Below are positions 1-6,053 of a stretch of DNA of 8,724 nucleotides, in pieces. Location of the stretch: assembly GCA_903845455.1 (NCBI GenBank), contig CAIMXN010000041.1:1-8724 (forward strand), written 5' to 3'. Positions within the stretch are counted from its first letter, which is position 1. Each line of letters opens with the position of its first letter. This stretch comes from an uncultured beta proteobacterium (GTDB lineage Bacteria > Pseudomonadota > Gammaproteobacteria > Burkholderiales > Burkholderiaceae). Made by a program: the position numbers and the translations under genes. The notes beneath the pieces are model-generated. The model was not told the origin of the DNA, ran no database searches, and was given only the letters and a program-made list of their open reading frames with translations.

Positions 1-220
1 AATGATTGGCGCATTCGCCGCTGTACAGACTGATTTATTTAGGGCAACAGTGGGTGCGATGGCTTATTTGGGGGTTGCTGGAGAAATTGCCGAGCAGAAA
101 ACAAAGCTTGTCAGGGGTGGCTCCGGTACCTATCAAATGCATTTATTGGATGCCGTTGACTTACTGGATCGCGAACTATTTGTGGCAAGACTCAAGATGC
201 AATTACTTGAAATGTCCTAG
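1..220 (+). CDS. thiM: Hydroxyethylthiazole kinase, C-terminal part (partial, enters from the left)
   Basis: Only the last 72 residues are in the window; the first complete codon is at base 2 and the stop is TAG at 218-220. ThiM phosphorylates 4-methyl-5-(2-hydroxyethyl)thiazole with ATP in the thiamine salvage branch, in the cytoplasm. The support is the C-terminal pattern seen in ThiM proteins: an alanine-rich helix ending in VAGEIAEQ, then the motif GGSGTYQMHLLDAVDLL, equivalent to the GPGSF...LLDAL ending of the family. The tail after this motif is about 16 residues longer than in many homologues. The ATG at base 2 is internal, not a start. An overlapping frame from base 6 codes for nothing recognisable. 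The family call rests on remembered motifs, and the N-terminal ATP- and thiazole-binding parts are not visible. Confidence 0.75.
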   Translation, partial: MIGAFAAVQTDLFRATVGAMAYLGVAGEIAEQKTKLVRGGSGTYQMHLLDAVDLLDRELFVARLKMQLLEMS

Positions 221-246
221 CCAGATTAATATCTGGTGTTTTACTT
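221..246 (+). terminator. Probable weak intrinsic terminator after thiM
   Basis: Directly after the thiM stop codon, CCAGAT (221-226) and ATCTGG (231-236) form a 6-bp stem with a TAAT loop, followed by the T-rich run TGTTTTACTT. The stem is short and only half GC, so termination is probably incomplete. Confidence 0.45.
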
Positions 247-327
247 TGTGGCACATACCCTATTTTGCTGCAGTAATGTGATCCTGTAACATTGAGGATT
301 AAAGGTTTTACAACACTTCAACTTCAT

Positions 328-332
328 GGTGA
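328..332 (+). promoter_or_regulatory. Shine-Dalgarno site GGTGA that sets the start of the 3-hydroxybutyrate dehydrogenase
   Basis: GGTGA matches the anti-Shine-Dalgarno end of 16S rRNA and lies 8 bases before the ATG at 341. The upstream in-frame ATG at 326 overlaps this site; its nearest purine-rich stretch (AGGATTAAAGG, 295-305) is about 20 bases away. The start at 341 is therefore preferred. Confidence 0.5.
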
Positions 333-340
333 ATACAGAT

Positions 341-1117
341 ATGTCTACATTAAAAGGTAAAACAGCCCTGGTAACAGGTTCAACTAGTGGTATTGGTCTG
401 GGAATGGCAATTGCCCTAGCAAAGCAAGGCGCCAATATTATGATGAATGGCTTTGGCGACAAAGATGGTCCCATTGCGCAGATTAAAGCTTGTGGCGTAG
501 AAGTGGATTATCACGGCGCAGATATGAGTAAGCCCGCTGAAATTGAAGACCTGATTAAGCAAACTGAAAAACGTTTTGGTGCGATTGATATTTTGGTGAA
601 CAACGCAGGTATTCAGTACACCGCCAATATTGAAGATTTTCCTACTGATAAATGGGATGCCATTATTGCGATTAACTTGAGCTCTGCGTTTCATACCACT
701 CATCACGCGTTACCCGGAATGCAAAAGCGCAACTGGGGTCGTATTATTAATATTGCCTCAGTGCATGGCCTCGTTGCCTCTGCTCAAAAATCTGCTTACG
801 TTGCAGCTAAACATGGCATCATCGGTTTAACTAAAGTCACTGCTCTAGAAAATGCTCGCACAGGCATTACTTGTAATGCGATCTGTCCTGGTTGGGTATT
901 AACACCCCTAGTACAAAAGCAAGTGGATGCGCGAGCTGAGCGTGAGCATATTTCGAATGATGTTGCGAAGACTGCTTTGGTTTCAGAGAAGCAACCTTCA
1001 GGTGAATTTGTCAGTCCAGAACAACTCGCTGCTTTGGCAGTATTTCTCTGTGGACCCGATGCCTCAGAAGTGAGGGGTGTTGCTTGGAATATGGATGGTG
1101 GTTGGGCTGCGCAGTAA
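341..1117 (+). CDS. bdhA: 3-hydroxybutyrate dehydrogenase (short-chain dehydrogenase)
   Basis: A 258-residue classical short-chain dehydrogenase that should interconvert D-3-hydroxybutyrate and acetoacetate with NAD(H) in the cytoplasm, the step that joins polyhydroxybutyrate and ketone-body turnover to central carbon. Visible motifs: TGSTSGIG cofactor loop (residues 13-20), NNAG (87-90), Asn112, Ser140 in NIASVHG and Tyr153/Lys157 in YVAAK, giving a complete Asn-Ser-Tyr-Lys tetrad. The segment CPGWVLTPLVQKQV, the QPSGEFVSPEQLA stretch and the DGGW.AQ ending are typical of bacterial 3-hydroxybutyrate dehydrogenases rather than of FabG. The length fits that family (about 255-260). An alternative ATG at 326 would add five residues. 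The gene converges on the Bug protein gene, and the nearby HMG-CoA lyase family gene could supply acetoacetate. The exact substrate is inferred from similarity. Confidence 0.85.
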   Translation: MSTLKGKTALVTGSTSGIGLGMAIALAKQGANIMMNGFGDKDGPIAQIKACGVEVDYHGADMSKPAEIEDLIKQTEKRFGAIDILVNNAGIQYTANIEDFPTDKWDAIIAINLSSAFHTTHHALPGMQKRNWGRIINIASVHGLVASAQKSAYVAAKHGIIGLTKVTALENARTGITCNAICPGWVLTPLVQKQVDARAEREHISNDVAKTALVSEKQPSGEFVSPEQLAALAVFLCGPDASEVRGVAWNMDGGWAAQ

Positions 1118-1130
1118 TTTTTATCTAGTC

Positions 1131-1183
1131 CTGAGTAGCTAAACCGCTGAGTAGCTTGTACTGAGTAGTTGCATTAAGTAGCT
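1131..1183. repeat. Four degenerate copies of a 10-base repeat, CTGAGTAGCT
   Basis: Copies begin at 1131 (CTGAGTAGCT), 1147 (CTGAGTAGCT), 1161 (CTGAGTAGTT) and 1174 (TTAAGTAGCT). The first two are identical and the later two differ by one and two bases. Start-to-start distances are 16, 14 and 13 bases. They fill almost the whole gap between two convergent genes and contain TGA and TAG stops. No function is evident; local duplication is the simplest explanation. Confidence 0.7.
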
Positions 1184-1185
1184 TA

Positions 1186-2166
1186 TTACTCGGCGGTAAT
1201 TTTTCTATCGCTAATGATCTTGCCCCAAGTAGCAGATTGACTAGCAATATATTTAGCTAAATCTTCACGAGATCCTGGGTTAGGTGTCAAGCCGTGCTCA
1301 GCCAATTGCTTGTTGGTGGTTTTATCTGTCAATACCGCAACCAAGGCTTTATTCCATTTTTCTAAAATGATATCCGGTGTTTTTCCTGGGGCAACAAAGG
1401 CATACCAGTTAACAGCATCAAACCCTGGATAACCTGATTCAGAAATAGTTGGCACATTCGGTAAGGTCGGCGCACGCTTGAGTCCAGTGGTAGCGATCGG
1501 AATGAGTTTGCCTGAGTTGATATAGGGTTCAGCTGTTGCCAGGGCAGAGTAGTAGGAAGAGACTCGACCTCCCAGTAAATCAACCATGGCTGGGCTCCCG
1601 CCCTTATAAGGTACGTGCACAGTATCAATATCTGCTCTCACGTTTAAGAGTTCACCCTGTAAGTGAGATGCTGAGCCACTACCGGTAGAAGCAAAAGTAA
1701 TTTTGCCAGGATTCTTTTTGGCATAGGCTACGTACTCTTTGAAATTCTTAACACCCAACTCTGGAATGACCACCAAGACATTGGGGAAGGTCACACCCAT
1801 CGTCAGAGGCGCCAAATCTTTTTGAGGATCGTAGGGTAGTTTCATGAGGTGAGGTGCAATGGATAAAGGTCCGATAGAACCAAATAAAATCACAGAGCCA
1901 TCCGTAGTTGCGTTCGCAGTAAAGGCGTGGGCAATATTTCCACCGGCACCAGGTTTGTTATCCACAATCACATTTTGTCCAAGATCTTCACTGAGTTTTC
2001 TGGCAATGATGCGAGCAGCGTTATCTGCTGAACCACCAGCAGCAAAACCAACCACTATCGTGATGGTTTTCTTTGGTGGAAATTCTTGGGCATGAACTAT
2101 TGAGAGAGTGCCTAAAAAAGCCAAACCAATAGAAATAATCGAACGAACTAAGAAGGCTGATTTCAT
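1186..2166 (-). CDS. Bug/TctC family periplasmic solute-binding protein
   Basis: A 326-residue extracytoplasmic binding protein of the Bug (TctC, tripartite tricarboxylate transporter receptor) family, which bind small carboxylates such as citrate-like or dicarboxylic acids in the periplasm. It starts with a clear Sec signal peptide: Lys and Arg, a hydrophobic core (ISIGLAFLGTLSIV) and a likely cleavage after VHA (residue 26). Next come the family signatures VVGFAAGGSADNAARIIA and LGQNVIVDNKPGAGGNIA. Later come the FPNVLVV, VPYKGG and P.VPTISESG.PGF segments. The start at 2166 is preferred because a GAG triplet sits 8 bases upstream; an ATG two codons earlier (2172) is possible. It lies 35 bases after the HMG-CoA lyase family gene, so the two are probably co-transcribed. 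No TctA or TctB membrane subunits are present, so it is an orphan receptor here, as is usual for Bug proteins in Burkholderiales. The ligand is unknown. Confidence 0.9.
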   Translation of the reverse strand: MKSAFLVRSIISIGLAFLGTLSIVHAQEFPPKKTITIVVGFAAGGSADNAARIIARKLSEDLGQNVIVDNKPGAGGNIAHAFTANATTDGSVILFGSIGPLSIAPHLMKLPYDPQKDLAPLTMGVTFPNVLVVIPELGVKNFKEYVAYAKKNPGKITFASTGSGSASHLQGELLNVRADIDTVHVPYKGGSPAMVDLLGGRVSSYYSALATAEPYINSGKLIPIATTGLKRAPTLPNVPTISESGYPGFDAVNWYAFVAPGKTPDIILEKWNKALVAVLTDKTTNKQLAEHGLTPNPGSREDLAKYIASQSATWGKIISDRKITAE

Positions 2167-2201
2167 GATCATGTCTCGGATATTTGGGTTTTAAATCTTC
2201 A

Positions 2202-3146
2202 TCACATCTGGTGCGGGCTTTGGTGCATACGATCTACTTTACCAGCCATAAGCAACTGACTTGGCAAAGTCCTGCCTACTATTTTTTGAAGGTCTTTGGA
2301 GCACTCTAGCAATGTATCGATCTGCATATGGGTATTAAGGCCCATGAGGTCGAACATATGTACCAACTCTTCCGTGCAGATATTGCCAGTAGCTCCAGGT
2401 GCATAGGGACAGCCACCTAAGCCACCTAGTGAAGAGTCAAAACGATCTATCCCGCTATTGAGTGCTGCAAGTGCGTTGGCAAGCCCCATGCCCCGAGTGT
2501 TATGAAAGTGAAGGGTCCACTGAAGGTTAGGGTGTTTGGTTTGTACTATGTCGCAAACCTCTTGAACCTGTGCTGGATTGGCCATGCCAGTGGTATCGCA
2601 AATGGTGATACCGCGAATTCCTTGTTCTGAAAAGCGGTCAATCCAATGCATGAGTTCTTTTAATGGAGTGATGCCACTCATAGGGCAGCCAAAGCTGGTT
2701 GAGAGTGAGATGTTCACAGCCGTTGCATTGGAATGCGCTAAATCAATCACCGAGCTTAAGGCTTTAAATGAATTTTCCCGACCCATTTTGAGGTTGGCTT
2801 GATTATGAGTTTCGCTAACTGACATGACTAGGTTGAATTCGTCTACGCCAACCGCAATGGCACGTTCCGCCCCCTTTACATTGGGAATCAAAACAGTGTA
2901 TTCAACCCCAGGAACGCGAGTAATGCCTTGCATGACCGCTTCAGCATCTGCCAACATCGGGATCGCTTTTGGGCTGGTAAATGAGCTGACCTCAATTTTG
3001 GCGTATCCAGCTAGGCTAAGGCGATCAATGAGGGCGATTTTTTCCTCAGTTGGGATAAAGGCACTTTCGGCCTGAAATCCATCGCGCGTCACCACTTCCT
3101 GAATATAGATTCGTTTATGGGGGGTAGGGCTTAAGTGACTAGTCAT
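2202..3146 (-). CDS. Hydroxymethylglutaryl-CoA lyase family protein
   Basis: A 314-residue TIM-barrel lyase of the HMG-CoA lyase family. The reference reaction splits HMG-CoA into acetyl-CoA and acetoacetate, the last step of leucine breakdown. Residues known as catalytic or metal-binding in the human enzyme are found at a constant offset of 20: Glu17, Arg21 and Asp22 in EVVTRDG, Glu52, His213 and His215 in LHFHN, Cys246 in GGLGGCPYAPG, and Asn255. The STSFGCPMSG segment (149-158) also fits. One difference is Asn216 where most relatives have Asp after the second metal-ligand His. The ATG at 3146 is preferred over an in-frame TTG at 3173. The following gene is a Bug binding protein. Many Burkholderiales carry several paralogues acting on other acyl-CoAs, such as citramalyl-CoA-like compounds, so the exact substrate is uncertain. 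No other leucine-degradation genes are seen. Confidence 0.85.
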   Translation of the reverse strand: MTSHLSPTPHKRIYIQEVVTRDGFQAESAFIPTEEKIALIDRLSLAGYAKIEVSSFTSPKAIPMLADAEAVMQGITRVPGVEYTVLIPNVKGAERAIAVGVDEFNLVMSVSETHNQANLKMGRENSFKALSSVIDLAHSNATAVNISLSTSFGCPMSGITPLKELMHWIDRFSEQGIRGITICDTTGMANPAQVQEVCDIVQTKHPNLQWTLHFHNTRGMGLANALAALNSGIDRFDSSLGGLGGCPYAPGATGNICTEELVHMFDLMGLNTHMQIDTLLECSKDLQKIVGRTLPSQLLMAGKVDRMHQSPHQM

Positions 3147-3205
3147 ATTAATCTTTAAGACACAGGCTGCCAAACTTGGCTAAGTACCTATTTTAAGTAA
3201 GAAAT

Positions 3206-3217
3206 CCCAATTTTGGG
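3206..3217. repeat. Short inverted repeat CCCAA-TT-TTGGG
   Basis: Five-base arms around TT in the divergent gap between the HMG-CoA lyase gene and the PuuD-like gene. No T-run follows on either side, so it is not a typical terminator. It could be an operator or chance. Confidence 0.3.
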
Positions 3218-3221
3218 TCAG

Positions 3222-3248
3222 ATAAACAAAAACAGCAGAATCGTTTAT
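3222..3248. repeat. Inverted repeat ATAAAC-N15-GTTTAT in the divergent promoter region
   Basis: Perfect 6-base arms at 3222-3227 and 3243-3248 with a 15-base spacer, in the gap from which the lyase gene and the PuuD-like gene are transcribed in opposite directions. It could be a regulator site. The arms are AT-rich, so chance is a real possibility, and no regulator gene is adjacent. Confidence 0.3.
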
Positions 3249-3271
3249 AGTTACAGCGCATTCATCTATAT

Positions 3272-3277
3272 AGGAGA
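3272..3277 (+). promoter_or_regulatory. Strong Shine-Dalgarno site AGGAGA for the PuuD-like gene
   Basis: AGGAGA lies 7 bases upstream of the ATG at 3285. It decides the start in favour of MTSILSSLG over an in-frame codon at 3213, which has no such site. Confidence 0.75.
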
Positions 3278-3284
3278 ACCTTTC

Positions 3285-3878
3285 ATGACATCAATTCTGA
3301 GCTCATTGGGACGTACAGTTTTAGCGGGTTTTGTGCTTCTCGTGCTGATTATTTTGGCTTTAGGCGGTAATTTTGGTTCTGCCGAACTGCCTTTCGTATT
3401 TCGTTGGTTGCATGTCATGTGTGGTGTGATGTGGATTGGTCTACTTTGGTACTTTAATTTTGTCCAGATACCATCCATGCCAAAAATCCCTGATGAGCAA
3501 AAGCCAGCGATTGGCAAAGTGATCGCTCCAACAGCATTGTTTTGGTTCCGTTGGGCAGCTTTGTTTACAGTGTTGACTGGCTTAATCGTTGCGATATTAA
3601 ATGGTTATGCCCACCAAGCTTTCACATTACAAACGCCGTTCCGTGCGATTGGCTTGGGTATGTGGATTGCTTTGATCATGGCCTTTAACGTATGGTTCAT
3701 TATTTGGCCAAACCAAAAACGTGCTCTTGGCATTGTTACTGTAGAGGCTGACGTTAAGGCTAAATCCGCACGGATTGCCATGTTGACTTCCCGTTTGAAC
3801 ACGGTGCTCTCTATTCCGATGTTGTTCTTGATGAGCGCTCAATCCCACAACACGACTTGGTTCGTTATTGTGACTTAA
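3285..3878 (+). CDS. PuuD-like (Urate_ox_N / DUF989) integral membrane protein
   Basis: A 197-residue membrane protein with five likely helices, at about residues 11-27, 36-58, 83-106, 121-141 and 171-195. The family signature is recognisable: FRWLHVMCGVMWIGLLWYFN (39-58, with His43 in the membrane), a second FRW at 88-90, VWFIIWPNQKRAL (136-148) and FLMSAQSH (181-188). Family members include urate hydroxylase PuuD, in which this membrane domain is joined to a C-terminal cytochrome c domain; no CxxCH haem-c motif is present here. No other purine-catabolism gene is nearby, so urate oxidation should not be assumed. Haem binding through the conserved histidines is plausible but inferred. The gene is single, with its own Shine-Dalgarno site upstream and a strong terminator downstream. 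The family call is fairly safe; the function is unknown. Confidence 0.75.
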   Translation: MTSILSSLGRTVLAGFVLLVLIILALGGNFGSAELPFVFRWLHVMCGVMWIGLLWYFNFVQIPSMPKIPDEQKPAIGKVIAPTALFWFRWAALFTVLTGLIVAILNGYAHQAFTLQTPFRAIGLGMWIALIMAFNVWFIIWPNQKRALGIVTVEADVKAKSARIAMLTSRLNTVLSIPMLFLMSAQSHNTTWFVIVT

Positions 3879-3899
3879 GTAGCCGTTCAATTGAATTAA

Positions 3900-3935
3900 A
3901 GAAAGGGCCCGCAAAATGCGGGCCCTTTCTATTTC
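3900..3935. terminator. Strong bidirectional intrinsic terminator between convergent genes
   Basis: GAAAGGGCCCGC (3901-3912) and GCGGGCCCTTTC (3918-3929) pair perfectly with a 5-base AAAAT loop, and A3900 pairs with T3930. T-rich sequence follows on both strands: TATTTCTT on +, and TTTAATTC after the stem on -. It sits 21 bases after the PuuD-like stop and 56 bases beyond the end of the convergent reductase gene, so it can serve both. Confidence 0.92.
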
Positions 3936-3991
3936 TTGCTGACAAATTCATCGCTCAGAAAATACCCATTAATATCAATGAGCAAATCTAT

Positions 3992-5158
3992 TTATAGTAG
4001 CGCTGGTAATTCCTTGGTAAAAGCTCCGCGTTGTGCGGTTGCGCTACCCATGAGTACGAAGCCTAGGAGTTTGCCATCAGCAGATTCAAAGCGGGACTCT
4101 AAGCCGCCCTCAACGGGATGCGTTTTCCAGGCGCCAACGGCATCTTTGGCAGGAGGGGACACAATGGTTGGCAAAGTAGGAGTCTTTACCATGACAGGCA
4201 TTGCTGGGTAACTCAGGGCAGTTTCTTGACCAATGAGAGTAGGGGCTAATGCTCTAGCCGCCTGCATAATTGGCATGACATAAGGCAGGACCAAACCTTC
4301 AACTTCAGCGCAGTCACCCAGTGAGTAGATATTCCGAACACTGGTTTCTAAATGACGATTTACTTTGATGCCCGTACCAGTTGCTAAACCAGTAGCTTTA
4401 GCTAAATCCAATCGCGGCCTCAAACCCACTGCAGAAAGAACCACATCACTCTGAATAGTTTGACCATTGGCTAAGGTAATTTGTAAATTACTGCCAGTGC
4501 GATCAATGGATTGAACAGTGGTCGCAAAGTGCCAACGTACGCCTGTAGCACTGAGCTTATTTTGCAATACCTCAGCTGCTTCTTTTGGAAGATGTCTAGC
4601 TAAGGCTTGTGGCGCTAAATCAATGACATCTACTTCATAAGACCCTAGCACTAGGTCATTAGCAAACTCACAGCCAATGAGGCCTGCACCCAAAATGACC
4701 ACCTTCTTTTTGTCGACAATAGCTCGGCGGAATTTGGCATAGTCTTCTAAGTCATTTACGGTAAGCACTTCATTCACAGCATTGCCTTGCAGTGGCAAAC
4801 GAATTTGATCAGCGCCCAGCGCCATTACTAACTTACTATAAGAGATCACACCTTTGCTGGTGGAGACCGTTTGCAAACTGGTATCAATGCTACTTACCTC
4901 AGTCTCACCCATGATGGTGAGTTCTAACTGGGTAGCCATGCCCTCTAGTGAAGTAGAGATCAGTTGCTCAGCTTCTTTTTTGCTGGCCAGTGCCGTTGAA
5001 AGCATGGGTTTGGAATAGAAATAACCTGGCTCTCGGGTGATGAGCGTAATCGGAACAGTCTTATCTAATTTACGGATTTCGCGAATCACAGTGAACCCAG
5101 CTAATCCACTGCCAATAATGACAATGGCCGATGGATGTTGTTGCCTATTTTGATTCAA
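3992..5158 (-). CDS. Rubredoxin-NAD(+) reductase-like FAD/NAD(P)H oxidoreductase
   Basis: A 388-residue pyridine nucleotide-disulphide oxidoreductase-fold flavoprotein, likely passing electrons from NAD(P)H to rubredoxin in the cytoplasm. Seen in order: the FAD-binding GSGLAG (residues 16-21) after IVII, the YSKPML segment (48-53) typical of rubredoxin reductases, a second Rossmann motif VVILGAGLIGCE (153-164) for NAD(P)H, and the FAD-closing NIYSLGDCAEV (276-286). There is no CxxC redox disulphide, so it is a single-electron-carrier reductase rather than a thioredoxin reductase. Length matches Pseudomonas-type rubredoxin reductases (about 385). The start is TTG at 5158, chosen because AAGGAG lies 7 bases upstream; an earlier in-frame TTG at 5191 would put that site inside the gene. 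It is the last gene of the rubrerythrin-rubredoxin operon, 48 bases after the rubredoxin stop, which gives its probable electron acceptor. Confidence 0.87.
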   Translation of the reverse strand: MNQNRQQHPSAIVIIGSGLAGFTVIREIRKLDKTVPITLITREPGYFYSKPMLSTALASKKEAEQLISTSLEGMATQLELTIMGETEVSSIDTSLQTVSTSKGVISYSKLVMALGADQIRLPLQGNAVNEVLTVNDLEDYAKFRRAIVDKKKVVILGAGLIGCEFANDLVLGSYEVDVIDLAPQALARHLPKEAAEVLQNKLSATGVRWHFATTVQSIDRTGSNLQITLANGQTIQSDVVLSAVGLRPRLDLAKATGLATGTGIKVNRHLETSVRNIYSLGDCAEVEGLVLPYVMPIMQAARALAPTLIGQETALSYPAMPVMVKTPTLPTIVSPPAKDAVGAWKTHPVEGGLESRFESADGKLLGFVLMGSATAQRGAFTKELPALL

Positions 5159-5165
5159 AGCTGGG

Positions 5166-5171
5166 CTCCTT
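5166..5171 (-). promoter_or_regulatory. Shine-Dalgarno site AAGGAG that indicates a TTG start for the reductase
   Basis: On the - strand AAGGAG is followed by 7 bases and then TTG (5158-5156). No ATG is available between this site and the FAD-binding motif, so the TTG is the best-supported start. Confidence 0.7.
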
Positions 5172-5206
5172 GGTAATGCATTGATGAGCAAAAAATATAG
5201 ACTGGA

Positions 5207-5374
5207 TTAGCCAATCTGAACCATTTCAAAGTCTGACTTTGCTACGCCACAATCTGGACATTCCCAGTCTTCTGGAATGTCAGCCCAAATAGTGCCTGGA
5301 GCGATACCATCTTCTGGGAGACCACTTGCTTCATCATAGATAAAGCCACACACGATACATTGCCAAGATTTCAT
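5207..5374 (-). CDS. Rubredoxin (55 residues)
   Basis: A small gene coding for a stand-alone rubredoxin, a one-iron electron carrier in which four cysteines hold the iron. The protein begins MKSWQCIVCGFIYDEASG and ends CPDCGVAKSDFEMVQIG. The ligands are Cys6 and Cys9 (CIVC) and Cys39 and Cys42 (CPDC), and the usual aromatic core (Trp4, Tyr13, Trp30, Trp37, Phe49) is kept. The length is normal for the family (about 52-56). A GAAGGA site lies 6 bases before the ATG. It sits between the rubrerythrin and the reductase on the same strand, so it most likely moves electrons from the flavoprotein to the di-iron site of rubrerythrin. No alkane hydroxylase (alkB) gene is in view, which argues against a role in alkane oxidation here. 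Confidence 0.95.
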   Translation of the reverse strand: MKSWQCIVCGFIYDEASGLPEDGIAPGTIWADIPEDWECPDCGVAKSDFEMVQIG

Positions 5375-5436
5375 AATAATTCCTTCATTGAATAGTATTT
5401 AGTTTAAATTTAATTTAGATTTAATTCTTTTCTTGC

Positions 5437-5922
5437 TTATTTGCTTGCAAAGGCTTGCGCTTTTTCTAGGGCCTTTTGGTAGTGATGAGCATGACGCTCT
5501 TCCACCTTAGCGAGGGCTGCAAAACGCTTGGCTGCTTTAGCCAAGACCGCCTGAAACTGCTCGGCATGCTCTTTTGATTCAGCAATTTGCTCATCAATCT
5601 CTTGGATAGCAGCAGTATTGCCTTCCTCAACTGCTGTTTTACGGAAACTTGGGTACATTTCGGTGTACTCGTAGGTTTCGCCTGCAATCGCCATTTCCAA
5701 AGCGCGGCTTGGGGTAATAGTGCTTGCAGGATAGAGTAAATCTAAATGACCAAAAGCATGCATCACTTCTTGGTCGGCTGTTGCTTCAAAAATTTGGGCA
5801 GTCTCTTCATCACCAGCGGCGCGTGCCAACTTAGCGAAGTAGCGATATTTAATATGAGCCATTGATTCACCAGCAAATGCAGACTCGAGATTTTGGAGTG
5901 TTTTAATTTCAGGACGGGCCAT
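5437..5922 (-). CDS. Rubrerythrin (ferritin-like di-iron domain only)
   Basis: A 161-residue all-helical di-iron protein that should reduce hydrogen peroxide to water in the cytoplasm with electrons from rubredoxin. The start follows AAGGAA closely. Visible motifs of the rubrerythrin family: NLESAFAGESMAHIKYRYFAKLA (residues 11-33, Glu19), a second helix with DQEVMHA (50-56; Glu52 and His55), AGETYEYTEMYPSF (80-93), VEEGN (98-102), and a last helix with VEERHAHHY (140-148). Together these supply the glutamate and histidine ligands, though I have not fixed each ligand by alignment. Classic rubrerythrins are about 190 residues, with a C-terminal CxxC/CxxC rubredoxin domain. Here that domain is absent and a free rubredoxin is encoded 62 bases downstream. 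The gene heads the operon and is divergent from oxyR, which suggests peroxide-induced expression. Confidence 0.92.
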   Translation of the reverse strand: MARPEIKTLQNLESAFAGESMAHIKYRYFAKLARAAGDEETAQIFEATADQEVMHAFGHLDLLYPASTITPSRALEMAIAGETYEYTEMYPSFRKTAVEEGNTAAIQEIDEQIAESKEHAEQFQAVLAKAAKRFAALAKVEERHAHHYQKALEKAQAFASK

Positions 5923-6023
5923 TATTGATTCCTTTTTGTAAAGTTTAAAAATTCATTTGGGTAGCAGAGGGCCGCTTAAATTCTTGCTTGCTCAACCATG
6001 GAATGGATTCTGAACTGCAAAGT

Positions 6024-6044
6024 ATTATCAGTCCAATGAATAAT
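6024..6044. promoter_or_regulatory. Candidate OxyR/LysR-type operator, ATTAT-N11-ATAAT
   Basis: Perfect 5-base inverted arms at 6024-6028 and 6040-6044 give the T-N11-A pattern of LysR-type binding sites. They lie in the 169-base gap between the divergent rubrerythrin and oxyR genes, 48 bases before the oxyR start. On the - strand the left arm is part of GATAAT, a possible -10 box for the rubrerythrin operon. More AT-rich half-site-like sequence continues to about 6080. The arms are AT-only, so this is a proposal from position and pattern. Confidence 0.4.
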
Positions 6045-6053
6045 AATGATACT
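6025..6053 (+). promoter_or_regulatory. Possible sigma-70 promoter for oxyR
   Basis: TTATCA (6025-6030) and GATACT (6048-6053) are separated by 17 bases, each matching four of six consensus bases. A second option is TTGATC (6055-6060) with GACAAT (6078-6083), also 17 bases apart, but it would start the transcript almost at the ATG. Both overlap or adjoin the candidate operator, as expected for autoregulated LysR-type genes. Confidence 0.25.

Noticed and set aside
6..281. A 91-codon frame overlapping the thiM end
   Set aside because: Its product resembles no family, while the frame from base 2 carries the ThiM C-terminal motif; it is a shadow frame.
1131..1183. The repeat cluster as a CRISPR array
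   Set aside because: The units are 10 bases with 3-6 base spacers and degenerate copies, far too short for CRISPR repeats and spacers, and no cas gene is near.
3936..4211. A 91-codon + strand frame opposite the rubredoxin reductase
   Set aside because: It lies mostly antisense to a well-supported flavoprotein gene and has no recognisable motif.
3992..5374. Rubredoxin and reductase as an alkane-hydroxylation electron chain
   Set aside because: No alkB-type hydroxylase is in view, and the operon begins with a rubrerythrin, so peroxide reduction is the better reading.
5375..5436. A separate promoter or terminator between rubrerythrin and rubredoxin
   Set aside because: The gap is AT-rich with loose TTTAATT-type repeats, but holds no hairpin with a T-run and no good -35/-10 pair; one operon is simpler.
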